From Phenylobacterium sp. SCN 70-31 (GTDB lineage: Bacteria; Pseudomonadota; Alphaproteobacteria; Caulobacterales; Caulobacteraceae): a stretch of 64,000 bases of DNA. Position numbers and translations under genes: made by a program. Below, piece by piece: positions 1-9,917 of the stretch. The notes beneath the pieces were generated by a model. The model was given only the letters and a program-made list of their open reading frames with translations, did no database searches and was not told the origin of the DNA. Numbering within the stretch: the first letter of the stretch is position 1; every line of letters starts with the position of its first letter. The stretch is from positions 62,001-126,000 of the forward strand of contig NZ_MEEX01000001.1 of NCBI RefSeq assembly GCF_001724605.1, read 5' to 3'.

Positions 1-1621
1 TGCCGAGGCCGGTGATGTTCCCGCCGGCCAGGTATCCGCGGGCGATCGAGGCGAACACCATTGTGCCGTCGTTGACCTGATAGCTCAGCCCCACCTTGCC
101 GGTGACCCGGTTCCAGGTGTTGCTGAACGGGCCCGAGATGACCCCGCAGCTTCCGCCGCAGGCGAGCGGAAGCTGGTAGTCGAGGGCGTTGAAGCCCGAC
201 TTCCGGTCGTTGGTGTAGCGGAGGCCGACCGTCAGGATCAGCGGCACGCCGGCGCCCGACTTGCCGAAGTCGTAGTCGAACTGACCGAAGGCGGCGAGCG
301 CCCGGGTCTTGCTGGTCCCGGAGCTCAGGAAGTTGAACTGGTCGAACGGGACCGTCGGACCGAAGTTGTTGTAGCCGAGGTCGCTGTAGGCGAAGTCCTG
401 GAAGTTGCGGCCCCGGAAATAGATGCCGCCCACCACCCAGGTCAGCGCGCCGTCGCCGTTCGAGGCGAAGCGCACCTCCTGCGAGAACTGCTTGGCCTCC
501 AGCCGCCAGGCCGAACCGATCGAGATCGGCAGGTCCGACCCGTCGCCGTCGCTGATCTGGTCGACGTGGCTCTTCCCGTGCGCCGTCACCGAGGTGAAGT
601 TCGCGAACGGCAGTTCGAGGTCCAGCGTCGCGGAATAGAGCTGGGTGTCGTTGCTGCCGACATCGGGATAGTCGTGGCAGACCCGACGCGGATCGAACTT
701 CGCCGCGGTGCTGAAGTCGCAGGCCGAGCCGAGGGGGATACCCAGCGGCGGGGTCATGTAGCGGGCGGGCGTCTGCCACCAGGCCGTCGCCGTGGCCGCG
801 ACGCCTTCGCTCCAGGTGCGGTGCGCGGCCAGCAGCAGGCGCGCCTGCGGATTGAAGTCGATGGCGAGCTGGCCGCGGATCATCTGGTAGTCCAGCCGGT
901 CGAGGTTGTCGGTCGCGGTGGGCTTGGCCGAGAGGTTCTTCGTGTAGGGATCGTGTTCGGCCGACACGGCGGTGAGGCGCGCGGCGATCTGAAGGTCGCC
1001 GTCCGTCACCAGCGGCAGGTTCACGAAACCGCGGAACGTGCGGGCGTCGTAGTTGCCCACCATCGCGTCGACGCCCGCGGCGAAGTCGGCGCTCGGCTTG
1101 TTGGCGATGACGTTGATCGAGCCGCCCACCGAGTTGCGGCCGTAGAGCGTGCCCTGCGGTCCCCGCAGCACCTCGACCCGGGCGATGTCGTAGAATTCGG
1201 GGTCGATCGACGTGGTGCGCTGCACGTAGACGCCGTCGATGTTGTAGGCCACCGGCGAATCCCCGCCGGGGGTGGTGTTCTGGCTGCCCAGGCCGCGCAT
1301 GGTGATGACGTTCTCGCCGCCCGTCACGCCCGCGCCGAACCGCAGCGACGGCACCCGCGCGCCCAGTTCCTTGAAGCCGATCACCCCCTGCCGTTCCAGA
1401 TCCTCGCCGCCGACGGCGGTGATGGGGATGGGCACCCGCTGGACGTTCTCCTCCCGGAACTGGGCGGTCACGACCACCTCGCTCACGGTGCTGTCGGCGG
1501 CCTGAGGCTGCGCCTGGGTCTGAGCCTGGGTCTGGGCCTGAGCTTGCGCCGCGCCCGCCATGAGCGCGACCAGCGCTGCGCCGCCCAGAAGGCGCGCCGG
1601 GCGTCCGATCATCCTGGCCAT
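1..1621 (-). CDS. TonB-dependent receptor, 3' end beyond the left edge
   Basis: Outer-membrane TonB-dependent receptor. The ATG at 1621 follows a GGGAGG ribosome site and gives a signal peptide ending near AQA. A Gln/Ala/Thr-rich linker (QAQTQ repeats) follows, then a plug domain with the hallmarks VITMRGLG, EVLRGPQGTLYGRNSVGGSINV and NYDARTFRGF. No stop occurs before position 1, so the barrel's C-terminus is missing. It lies next to a TetR-controlled catabolic cluster, so it probably imports that cluster's hydrophobic substrate; this is inferred from position only. The plug resembles the large Caulobacter/Sphingomonad receptor group rather than siderophore receptors. Confidence 0.9.
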   Translation of the reverse strand, partial: MARMIGRPARLLGGAALVALMAGAAQAQAQTQAQTQAQPQAADSTVSEVVVTAQFREENVQRVPIPITAVGGEDLERQGVIGFKELGARVPSLRFGAGVTGGENVITMRGLGSQNTTPGGDSPVAYNIDGVYVQRTTSIDPEFYDIARVEVLRGPQGTLYGRNSVGGSINVIANKPSADFAAGVDAMVGNYDARTFRGFVNLPLVTDGDLQIAARLTAVSAEHDPYTKNLSAKPTATDNLDRLDYQMIRGQLAIDFNPQARLLLAAHRTWSEGVAATATAWWQTPARYMTPPLGIPLGSACDFSTAAKFDPRRVCHDYPDVGSNDTQLYSATLDLELPFANFTSVTAHGKSHVDQISDGDGSDLPISIGSAWRLEAKQFSQEVRFASNGDGALTWVVGGIYFRGRNFQDFAYSDLGYNNFGPTVPFDQFNFLSSGTSKTRALAAFGQFDYDFGKSGAGVPLILTVGLRYTNDRKSGFNALDYQLPLACGGSCGVISGPFSNTWNRVTGKVGLSYQVNDGTMVFASIARGYLAGGNITGLG

Positions 1622-1684
1622 CTTCCGATCCCTCCCTTTTGTTGTTGTTCCGACCGCGCCGAGGCGTTCCCGTCGCCTGGTCCG

Positions 1685-2206
1685 TCAGCGGGCCTTGTCG
1701 CCGCCCAGGGCCTCGTTGGCGCGCGAGTGGCGCACGCCGGGCTGAAGTTCGATCATCTCGATGATGTTGCCGTTGGGGTCGTAGCAGCACGCCGTCCCTA
1801 CGAGACCGAGGGACGCGTCCGGCGTGTGCACCGGTTGAGTGAACACGACGCCCGCCTTCGTGAGCGACTCGTAGGCCGCATGCACGTTTCGCGTCCGGAA
1901 CGCGATGATCCGCGGCACTTCGCGCGGACGCGCGGCCGGGTCGGGGAAGACCGCCTGCGGCTCGATCCACTGGATCAGGTCCATCATCGGGCCGTCCGGG
2001 TCCGAGGGCAGGACCATCAGCACCCCGCGTCCCCGCGCCTTCGCCAGGCCGAAGATGCCGCCCACGAAGTCGGGCCACACCACGTCGCGGCGATCGTTCA
2101 GGACCTCGAACCCCAGCAGCCGGTAGAAGGCCACCGACTCGTCCAGGTCCCGGCAGTTGACGACGGTGTGATAGAGGCGCGACAGCGCCCACGCCGGTTC
2201 CGACAC
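1685..2206 (-). CDS. VOC-family (glyoxalase/dioxygenase fold) protein
   Basis: About 173 aa, vicinal-oxygen-chelate fold. It opens with LYHTVVNCRDLDESVAFYRLLG, typical of the first beta-alpha-beta-beta module, and ends with DPNGNIIEMIELQ, typical of the second. I chose the GTG at 2206, preceded by GGGGAGAAAC, over an upstream in-frame ATG at 2245 that lacks a ribosome site. Candidate metal ligands are the His in the first module and the Glu of IEMIE. The reaction is unknown (dioxygenase, isomerase or lyase are all possible). Three TetR-type palindromes lie upstream, so it probably belongs to the regulon of the neighbouring regulator. Confidence 0.8.
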   Translation of the reverse strand: MSEPAWALSRLYHTVVNCRDLDESVAFYRLLGFEVLNDRRDVVWPDFVGGIFGLAKARGRGVLMVLPSDPDGPMMDLIQWIEPQAVFPDPAARPREVPRIIAFRTRNVHAAYESLTKAGVVFTQPVHTPDASLGLVGTACCYDPNGNIIEMIELQPGVRHSRANEALGGDKAR

Positions 2207-2285
2207 GCCCGTTTCTCCCCGTATCGCGGCCCCGGCGCACCACACACAACGCGCGGCCGTCCGACGCTCATCTTATGGAGAAAGC

Positions 2286-2299
2286 ATAACGCTGGTTCT
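2286..2299. promoter_or_regulatory. Candidate TetR operator A
   Basis: ATAACGCTGGTTCT, an imperfect inverted repeat matching the palindromes at 3963 and 4012. It lies 80 bp upstream of the VOC gene. Operator function is inferred. Confidence 0.5.
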
Positions 2300-2321
2300 G
2301 TAGATTTCGCAAAGGAATAGT

Positions 2322-2335
2322 ATAACGGTCGTTCT
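2322..2335. promoter_or_regulatory. Candidate TetR operator B
   Basis: ATAACGGTCGTTCT, 36 bp from operator A and in the same orientation. The core AACG..CGTT is symmetrical. It lies upstream of the VOC gene. Confidence 0.5.
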
Positions 2336-2402
2336 GGAATTTCAGTTCGATGCGTCAACCGATCTCGCCGCCGCCAGGCACGACGGGACTGGCGCCTTCG
2401 TG

Positions 2403-2420
2403 GCGTAACAATTGTTACGC
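2403..2420. promoter_or_regulatory. Candidate TetR operator C, perfect 18-bp palindrome
   Basis: GCGTAACAATTGTTACGC reads identically on both strands. It sits just past the 3' end of the tetR gene and upstream of the VOC gene. It shares TAAC....GTTA with the other four sites. Confidence 0.6.
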
Positions 2421-2427
2421 AATTTTG

Positions 2428-3060
2428 TCAGCCTGCGACGCGCGAAGCCTTCCGCGCCGGTTCCGGAACGGGACCCAGGCGGGCGTCCAGCAGGGAGTCC
2501 ACGAACTGCCGCTGGGTCGTGCTGGTGAACTTGCCGACGCCCAGCAGCACCTGGACGCTGAGGCCGTCGATGAGGGCGATGATCTCGCGCGCGACGTGCT
2601 CCACGTCGATGTCGCGGGGCGCCTCGCCCTGGTCCTGGGCCCGGCGGATCACGATGGAGACGCGGCCCATGTATTCGACATAGCGTTCGCGCATCACGCG
2701 CTGGACCTGCGGGCTGTGGACGCCGCGCTCCCAGAACGCCAGCCAGCAGCGCCACTGCGCCTTCATCGCCGTGCTGGTCGGCAGGATGGTGTAGAGCAGG
2801 TCGCGCAGCGCCGCCCGCGCCGACATGCCGGTGGCCGCCTCGTCCATCATCGGGCGGACGATCTCGGCCCCCTGCTCCGAAACGGCGATCAGCACCTCGT
2901 CCTTGGACTTGAAGTAGTGGGTCAGGGCGCCGGTGGTGAAGCCCGCCTCCTTGGCCACATCGCGCATGGTGAGGCCTTCCAGGCCCTCGCGGGCGATGAC
3001 CGCCAGCGCCGCGGCGGCGAACTGCCGTCGCCTCTGGTCGTGGTCGGCCTGCCGGGCCAT
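2428..3060 (-). CDS. TetR/AcrR-family transcriptional regulator
   Basis: 210 aa. The N-terminal helix-turn-helix (about residues 10-60) contains the classic GLEGLTMRDVAKEAGFTTG and LTHYFKSKDEVL. The C-terminal ligand domain is alpha-helical, with an end resembling the BetI-like TetR_C group. The ATG at 3060 follows GGAGGAG; an upstream in-frame ATG at 3087 has no such site. Five TAAC..GTTA palindromes occur between 2286 and 4025, around the genes on either side, so it most likely represses the VOC/SDR/BVMO cluster. The inducer is unknown. Confidence 0.9.
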   Translation of the reverse strand: MARQADHDQRRRQFAAAALAVIAREGLEGLTMRDVAKEAGFTTGALTHYFKSKDEVLIAVSEQGAEIVRPMMDEAATGMSARAALRDLLYTILPTSTAMKAQWRCWLAFWERGVHSPQVQRVMRERYVEYMGRVSIVIRRAQDQGEAPRDIDVEHVAREIIALIDGLSVQVLLGVGKFTSTTQRQFVDSLLDARLGPVPEPARKASRVAG

Positions 3061-3150
3061 GCTGCGCTCCTCCCCCGCACTTTCCAAGATTTGCGCGTTA
3101 CCACAGGGGCGCGGACGGCGACACGCCCGTCATGTTTCAAGCGTTATGTC

Positions 3151-3948
3151 TCAGGCGGCGAAGACGCCTCCGTCGATGACCAGTTCGGCGCCGGTGACGA
3201 AACGCGCGGAGTCCGAGCACAGGTAGAGCACGCCCTCGGCGATATCCTCGGGCGCGCCCGGGAATCCCAATGGCGTCGCATGGGCCGCCGCCTCTCGGGT
3301 TCCCGCCATCAGGTCCTCGACCGAATTCGATCCGGGATCCAGTCGGCCGTCACTCTGCATCTTCGCCCAGATCGGCGTCTCGATCGCGCCGGGATGCACC
3401 GAGTTGACCCTCACCCCGATGCGCGCCGCCGCGCACTCCAGCGCCACCGCCTTGGTGAAGAGACGCACCCCGCCCTTGGTGGCGCAGTACGCCGAGAGGC
3501 CGGGGACCCCGGTGAGGCCCGCCACCGACGAGACGTTGACGATCGCCGCGCCGCCGGCCTGGGCCAGCAGCGGCAGCGCCGCCCGCGTTCCGAAGAAGAC
3601 GCCGTCCAGGTTCACCGCCTGTTGCCGCCGCCAGACCTCTGTGGTCGTCTCGAGCAGGGGCGCGGCGATGCAGAGGCCGGCGTTGTTCACCAGGGCGTGC
3701 AGAACCCCGGCGCGACGCTCAACCTCGCCCACGGCCTCGGCCCAGGCGGCCTCGGACGTCACATCGAGGCGGATCGCGGCCATCGCGGGCTCCCCGCCTG
3801 CGAGGGCGCATGTCCCGGCCAGGCCGTCGTCGTCCACATCCGCGGCGAAGACCCTCGCCCCTTCCCGCGCCAGGACCAGGGCGCAGGCGCGCCCGATGCC
3901 GCTCGCCGCTCCGGTGACCAGCGCCACCTTGCCCGCCATCCGCCCCAC
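3151..3948 (-). CDS. Short-chain dehydrogenase/reductase (SDR)
   Basis: 265 aa classical SDR. It has the NAD(P)-binding GAASGIGR near residue 15, NNAG near 90, the catalytic Ser in NVSSVAG and YCATK as the Tyr-x-x-x-Lys motif. An Asp after beta-2 (ADVDD) favours NAD over NADP. The GTG at 3948 follows GGAGGG with 5-nt spacing and is preferred to the ATG at 3939. It is divergent from the Baeyer-Villiger monooxygenase, with a TetR palindrome directly upstream. The likely role is oxidation of a secondary alcohol to the ketone used by that enzyme. Confidence 0.9.
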   Translation of the reverse strand: MGRMAGKVALVTGAASGIGRACALVLAREGARVFAADVDDDGLAGTCALAGGEPAMAAIRLDVTSEAAWAEAVGEVERRAGVLHALVNNAGLCIAAPLLETTTEVWRRQQAVNLDGVFFGTRAALPLLAQAGGAAIVNVSSVAGLTGVPGLSAYCATKGGVRLFTKAVALECAAARIGVRVNSVHPGAIETPIWAKMQSDGRLDPGSNSVEDLMAGTREAAAHATPLGFPGAPEDIAEGVLYLCSDSARFVTGAELVIDGGVFAA

Positions 3949-3962
3949 GACGCCCTCCGATC

Positions 3963-3976
3963 ATAACGATCGTTAT
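3963..3976. promoter_or_regulatory. Candidate TetR operator D, perfect palindrome
   Basis: ATAACGATCGTTAT is a perfect 14-bp palindrome 15 bp upstream of the SDR start, where binding would occlude RNA polymerase. Confidence 0.65.
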
Positions 3977-4011
3977 CTTTACACGCACCCCGCGATGCCG
4001 ATAGCGTCTAC

Positions 4012-4025
4012 GTAACGATTGTTAT
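4012..4025. promoter_or_regulatory. Candidate TetR operator E
   Basis: GTAACGATTGTTAT, a near-perfect palindrome 49 bp from operator D and 25 bp upstream of the BVMO start. The pair would control both divergent promoters. Confidence 0.65.
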
Positions 4026-4049
4026 GCAACGCCATTCCGGAGCCGGATC

Positions 4050-5663
4050 ATGGACGCCCAGCCGCAGCACGACGTCGTCGTCATCGGGGCCGGCTTCGGC
4101 GGCCTCTATGCGGTCCACCGCTTCGGGGAGCTCGGCTTCGACGTCCTGGGCCTCGAACAGGCGGCGGACGTGGGCGGTGTCTGGTACTGGAATCGCTATC
4201 CGGGCGCGCGCTGCGACTGCGAGAGCTACTACTACAGCTACGCCTTCGACGAGGCGTTGCAGCAGGACTGGACCTGGAGCCTCCGCTACTCGGAGCAGCC
4301 CGAGATCCTCCGGTACCTGGGTCATGTGGCCGACCGGTTCGACCTGCGCCGACGCTACCGGTTCTCGAGCCGGGTCACCGCCGCGCATTTCGACGAGGCG
4401 GCGAGCGTCTGGCGGCTGCGGACGGCCGACGGCTTCGAGACGACCGCGCGGGCGCTCGTCTCCGCCATGGGCTGCCTGTCGCAGGTGAACTGGCCCGACA
4501 TCCCGGGCCTGCGCGACTTCGGCGGCCGGCTGCTCCACACGGCGCAGTGGCCGCACGAGCCGGTGGACTTCACGGGCCGGCGCGTCGGCGTCATCGGCAC
4601 CGGCGCGTCGGCGGTCCAGGCCATTCCCCGCATCGCGGAGCAGGCGGCCCACCTCACCGTCTTCCAGCGCACCGCCAACTGGGTGCTGCCGGCCTGGAAC
4701 CGGCCGACCGATCCCGATTTCGACGCCTGGGTGAAGGCGAACTACGGCGAGATCCGCGCCCGCTGCCTGGCCTCGGGCGGCGCCGTGCCTTTCGACCCGC
4801 CCGAACACGCGGCCCTCGACGTCAGCGAGGCGGCGCGCGAGGCCGCCTACCAGGCGCTCTGGGCCCAGGGCGGGATGCGGTTCTTCAGCGCCTTCACCGA
4901 TCTCTTCACCGACGAAGCGGCCAACGCGACGGCGCAGGCCTTCGTCCGCGCCCACATCGAACGGACGGTGCAGGATCCGGAAACGGCGCGGCTTCTGACG
5001 CCGGACGACCATCCCATCGGCGTCAAGCGGCCGCCCCTGGACGACGACTACTATGCGACGTTCAACCGACCGAACGTCACCCTCGCCGACGTGCGCAGCG
5101 CCCCGATTCTCGACGTCTCGGGCCAGGTCCTGCGCACGGCCTCGGCCGAGCACGAACTGGACGACCTGGTGGTGGCCACGGGCTTCGACGCCATCACCGG
5201 CGCCCTGCTGGCCCTGGACGTGCGCGGGCGTGGCGGCGTGCGCCTGGCCGACCGCTGGGCCGAGGGTCCCAGGACCTACCTGGGCCTCGGCGTCGCGGGC
5301 TTCCCCAACCTGTTCACGGTGACGGGGCCCCTCAGCCCCTCGGTGCTCGCCAACATGCCGACGGCGGTGGAGCAGCATGTCGACTGGATGGCCGACTGCC
5401 TGGAACACATGCGCGCCCACGGCGTCGCCACCCTGGAGGCCACCGAAGCGGCCGAGGCGGCCTGGTCGGCGGAGTCGGACGCGGTCGTCGCGCACACGCT
5501 CTATCCCAAGGCGAGGTCCTGGTACTTCGGCGCCAACATTCCGGGCAAGCCGCGCCGCTTCGGCGTCTACGTCGGCGGGTTCGCCGCCTATCGGGAACGC
5601 TGCCGGCAGGTGGCCGAGCGTGGCTACGAGGGCTTCCGCCTCGGCGCGGGGCCGAACGAATGA
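4050..5663 (+). CDS. Type I Baeyer-Villiger monooxygenase
   Basis: 537 aa flavoprotein. It has an N-terminal FAD Rossmann motif GAGFGG (residues 13-18) followed by WYWNRYPGARCD, typical of cyclohexanone-monooxygenase-type enzymes. The BVMO fingerprint F157-x-G159-xxx-H163-xxx-W167-P is intact, and a second NADPH-binding GTGASA sits near 183. It inserts oxygen next to a ketone to give an ester or lactone. The stop overlaps the next ATG (ATGA), so the esterase is translationally coupled. Cyclic versus linear ketone preference cannot be read from the sequence. Confidence 0.93.
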   Translation: MDAQPQHDVVVIGAGFGGLYAVHRFGELGFDVLGLEQAADVGGVWYWNRYPGARCDCESYYYSYAFDEALQQDWTWSLRYSEQPEILRYLGHVADRFDLRRRYRFSSRVTAAHFDEAASVWRLRTADGFETTARALVSAMGCLSQVNWPDIPGLRDFGGRLLHTAQWPHEPVDFTGRRVGVIGTGASAVQAIPRIAEQAAHLTVFQRTANWVLPAWNRPTDPDFDAWVKANYGEIRARCLASGGAVPFDPPEHAALDVSEAAREAAYQALWAQGGMRFFSAFTDLFTDEAANATAQAFVRAHIERTVQDPETARLLTPDDHPIGVKRPPLDDDYYATFNRPNVTLADVRSAPILDVSGQVLRTASAEHELDDLVVATGFDAITGALLALDVRGRGGVRLADRWAEGPRTYLGLGVAGFPNLFTVTGPLSPSVLANMPTAVEQHVDWMADCLEHMRAHGVATLEATEAAEAAWSAESDAVVAHTLYPKARSWYFGANIPGKPRRFGVYVGGFAAYRERCRQVAERGYEGFRLGAGPNE

Positions 5664-6598
5664 ACGATCCGGCCGCCCGGCCCATCGACGCGATCCGCGC
5701 GATGCTGACCACGCTGCTGGGCGGCCCCGACGCCTCGATCGAGCACCGGCGCGCGCAAGCGGCGGCGTTCGCGGCCAGCCAGCCGCCCCCGCCGCCCGGG
5801 CTGCGGATCACACCCATCACGCTGGGCGGCGTTTCGGCCGAGGCGATCGAGGTCGAGACGATCGAGGTCGAGACCGGCGGCCGCGCCGCGCACGTCCTGC
5901 ACCTGCACGGCGGCGGCTACGTCATGGGCGACCCCGCGGGAAGCCGCGGCTTCACCACCGCCCTGGCGCGGGCCACGCGGGCGCGGGTGGTCAGCCTCGA
6001 CTACCGCCTGGCGCCCGCCCATCCGTTCCCCGCCGCCGTGGAGGATGCGCTGGCGGCCTACGCCGGCCTGCTGGACAGCGGCGTCCCCGCCCCGCGCATC
6101 GCCATCGCCGGGGAGTCGGCCGGCGGGGGCCTTGTGGTGGCGACCCTGCTGGCGATCCGAGACGCGGGCCTGCCGACGCCCGCCGCCGCGGTGGCGATGA
6201 GCCCCTGGGCCGACATGGCCTGTACGGGCGCCTCGTACGCCACCCGCGCCGCCCGAGATCCCATGCTGACCCGCCGCATCCTGCTGGAGATGGCCGGACA
6301 GTACCTCTCAGGCCAGGACCCCGGCTCGCCGCTGGCCTCCCCGGCCGGCGCCGACCTGACGGGCCTGCCGCCGCTGCTGATCCAGGTGGGCGACGACGAG
6401 GTTCTGCTGGACGACGCCATCGCCCTGGCGCAGCGGGCGCGGGACGCCGGCGTCCGGGTTGAACTGGAGGTGTGGCCGGACATGATCCACGTCTGGCAGA
6501 TGTTCGCCGGCGCCCTGCCCCAGGCCGACGAGGCGATCGCGCGGATCGCCGGCTTCCTGTGGGGGACGCCCGGCTGGACTCGGGACGCGACGCCGTAG
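5660..6598 (+). CDS. HSL-family alpha/beta hydrolase (esterase/lactonase)
   Basis: 312 aa hormone-sensitive-lipase-family hydrolase. The oxyanion motif HGGG is at 83-86, the nucleophile Ser153 lies in GESAGG, the acid lies in the GDDEVLLDD region, and the catalytic His is in DMIHVW. It starts inside the BVMO stop codon. In this context it would cleave the ester or lactone made by the BVMO. An unusual 15-bp tandem duplication (5845-5874) repeats the five residues IEVET before the HGGG motif. Confidence 0.92.
   Translation: MNDPAARPIDAIRAMLTTLLGGPDASIEHRRAQAAAFAASQPPPPPGLRITPITLGGVSAEAIEVETIEVETGGRAAHVLHLHGGGYVMGDPAGSRGFTTALARATRARVVSLDYRLAPAHPFPAAVEDALAAYAGLLDSGVPAPRIAIAGESAGGGLVVATLLAIRDAGLPTPAAAVAMSPWADMACTGASYATRAARDPMLTRRILLEMAGQYLSGQDPGSPLASPAGADLTGLPPLLIQVGDDEVLLDDAIALAQRARDAGVRVELEVWPDMIHVWQMFAGALPQADEAIARIAGFLWGTPGWTRDATP
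5845..5874 (+). repeat. 15-bp tandem duplication inside the esterase gene
   Basis: GATCGAGGTCGAGAC occurs twice back to back, in frame, giving IEVET-IEVET in the linker before the oxyanion motif. Slippage at this repeat would add or remove five residues without a frameshift. Confidence 0.9.
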
Positions 6599-6674
6599 CA
6601 TCCCTGGGCCACGGCTTTACTTCCGACCCGCCTGCTGTCGAAATCGGGCCAACGGGTGAGGAGGAGACCGGGCC

Positions 6675-7925
6675 ATGACCATCGCCGACAGCGGCGCCCT
6701 GGCGCCGGACCTCTACGACTACGACTTCGAGAACGATCCGGCCGAGACACTGATCCGGCTCCGCCGCGGCGACCCCGTCCACTGGTCCCGGCACGGGTTC
6801 TGGTACCTGACGCGCTACGACGACTGCGCCATGGTGCTGAAGGATCCCATACGCTTCTCCAGCGCCGCGGCGGGCTGGGGCGGCGACAATCCCCTGGCCC
6901 GTCAGGGCGGCGGCGAGGCGTCGAAGACAGAGAAGGGCCTGAGCCGGACGCTCGCCCAGTCGTTCAACCAGATGGATGCGCCCGACCACACGCGCATCCG
7001 GGCTCTGGTGGTTTCGGCCTTCTCGCGGCGAAGCGTCGAGGCGCGCCGCGGCCGCATCCTGGAGGTGATCCACGGCCTGCTCGACACGGCCGGCGCGAAG
7101 GGGCGTTTCGACCTCATCGGCGACTTCGCCTTCCATGTGCCGATCATCGTGGCCAGCGAGATCATCGGCATCCCCGCGGAGGATCGCGAGGCCTTTCGCG
7201 CCGCCTTCGAACTGACCGGCCGGCTCATGGCGCCCAAACGCTCGGAGGCCGAGTGGACCGAGGCGCTGGAGGCCGGTCGCTGGGTGGGACGCTACGTCCG
7301 CGACCTGATCGCCACGCGCCGGGCCGACCCGCGGGACGACCTCATCAGCGCTCTCATCGCCGCCGAGGACGAGCGCGGCGCGCTGAGCGACGCCGAGCTG
7401 TCGTCGGCGATCAGCACGATCTACACGGCGGCGGGCACCACGACCGAACGGATGATCTCCAGCGGGCTCTACCTGCTGCTGTCGCACGCGGAACAGTGGC
7501 GGGCGCTCATCTCCGACCGCGCGCTGATCGCGCCCGCGATCGAGGAAATCCTACGCTTCCACCATCCGACCCAATCCACCTCCACCAACCGCCGCTGCAC
7601 GGTGGATGTCGAACTCCGCGGCAAGACCCTGAAGGCCGGCGACACCGTCCGCGTCGGGCTGGGCGCCGCCAACCGCGACCCCGAGGTCTTTACCGATCCC
7701 GAACGTTTCGACATCCGGCGGGAAATGGCCGCGCCCGTGCTGTCCTTCGGCGTCGGGCCGCACTTCTGCATCGGCGCGGCCCTGGCGCGGTTCGAGGCGC
7801 GGTTGGCCATCGAGGCCATCGCAGATCGATGGCCGGGCCTGACACTGGTCACCACCGCGCCGGTGAAGGATCCCCGCCGCCACGACCGCTACCGCGAACT
7901 GATCGTACAGGCCGTCCCGGCCTGA
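6675..7925 (+). CDS. Cytochrome P450 monooxygenase
   Basis: 416 aa bacterial class I P450. The haem-binding motif FGVGPHFCIG puts the thiolate ligand at Cys365; the K-helix ExxR is EEILRF; the I-helix reads AAGTTTER, with Thr where many P450s have Asp/Glu before the conserved Thr. The ATG follows GAGGAGGAG. It lies 76 bp after the esterase on the same strand. No ferredoxin or ferredoxin reductase is adjacent, so electrons must come from elsewhere. The likely role is the first hydroxylation in the SDR/BVMO/esterase sequence. Confidence 0.92.
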   Translation: MTIADSGALAPDLYDYDFENDPAETLIRLRRGDPVHWSRHGFWYLTRYDDCAMVLKDPIRFSSAAAGWGGDNPLARQGGGEASKTEKGLSRTLAQSFNQMDAPDHTRIRALVVSAFSRRSVEARRGRILEVIHGLLDTAGAKGRFDLIGDFAFHVPIIVASEIIGIPAEDREAFRAAFELTGRLMAPKRSEAEWTEALEAGRWVGRYVRDLIATRRADPRDDLISALIAAEDERGALSDAELSSAISTIYTAAGTTTERMISSGLYLLLSHAEQWRALISDRALIAPAIEEILRFHHPTQSTSTNRRCTVDVELRGKTLKAGDTVRVGLGAANRDPEVFTDPERFDIRREMAAPVLSFGVGPHFCIGAALARFEARLAIEAIADRWPGLTLVTTAPVKDPRRHDRYRELIVQAVPA

Positions 7926-7981
7926 TGCGGTGAGCCGCCGGAGACCGGCAGCCCGGCAGGGAGCCCGCCCCGAAAAATCGC

Positions 7982-9478
<1,497 letters not shown>

Positions 9479-9917
9479 CTCTTGCTCAGATCCGCCGCTG
9501 TAGAGAAGATTGCGGACGGCGCCGGGCCACCCGCGAACATGACCGTCGATCAGGACCCTGGCCCGACCGGATTCCGACCGATCGGTCCGGTTCGAGACGC
9601 CCCCATGGGCGGCTGCATCGACGCCCACGTCTCCCACCGCGCGCACGGCCGCGCAAGAACATCGCGCCTTCGGTCGCCAGATCGTGGCGTTCCCGGAGCC
9701 CCCTCGTCGTGTCGCCGGAGGGTGTCGCCGGGGGCGGTCGCGACGGGGATCACGCCGCTGCTGAGCGAAGGCTCGCGACCGGATTTCGCCCCTCACGAGA
9801 AGTGGGCGGCGACGCGTTCTCCTCACGGGGGAAACCTGGACCGCACCCCCCTTGATCAGTGGGTGGCGCGCCCCGCGGAGGATGGTCTCTCGCGCCCACT
9901 AGTCGGAGGATGCCAGC
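9479..9917. other. Intergenic region without a supported gene
   Basis: 439 bp between divergent mmsA and the PEP-CTERM gene. Open frames here have no family features or ribosome sites. A 12-bp palindrome GACCGATCGGTC lies at 9576-9587, about 100 bp upstream of mmsA, and could be an operator. GGAGG at the right end serves the next gene. Confidence 0.5.

Noticed and set aside
566..2320. Long plus-strand open frame opposite the TonB receptor and VOC gene
   Set aside because: It is rich in Arg/His/Val repeats typical of antisense frames in GC-rich DNA; the minus-strand genes have clear domains.
9550..9753. Minus-strand frame of 67 codons between mmsA and the PEP-CTERM gene
   Set aside because: No ribosome site, low-complexity composition and no recognisable motif.
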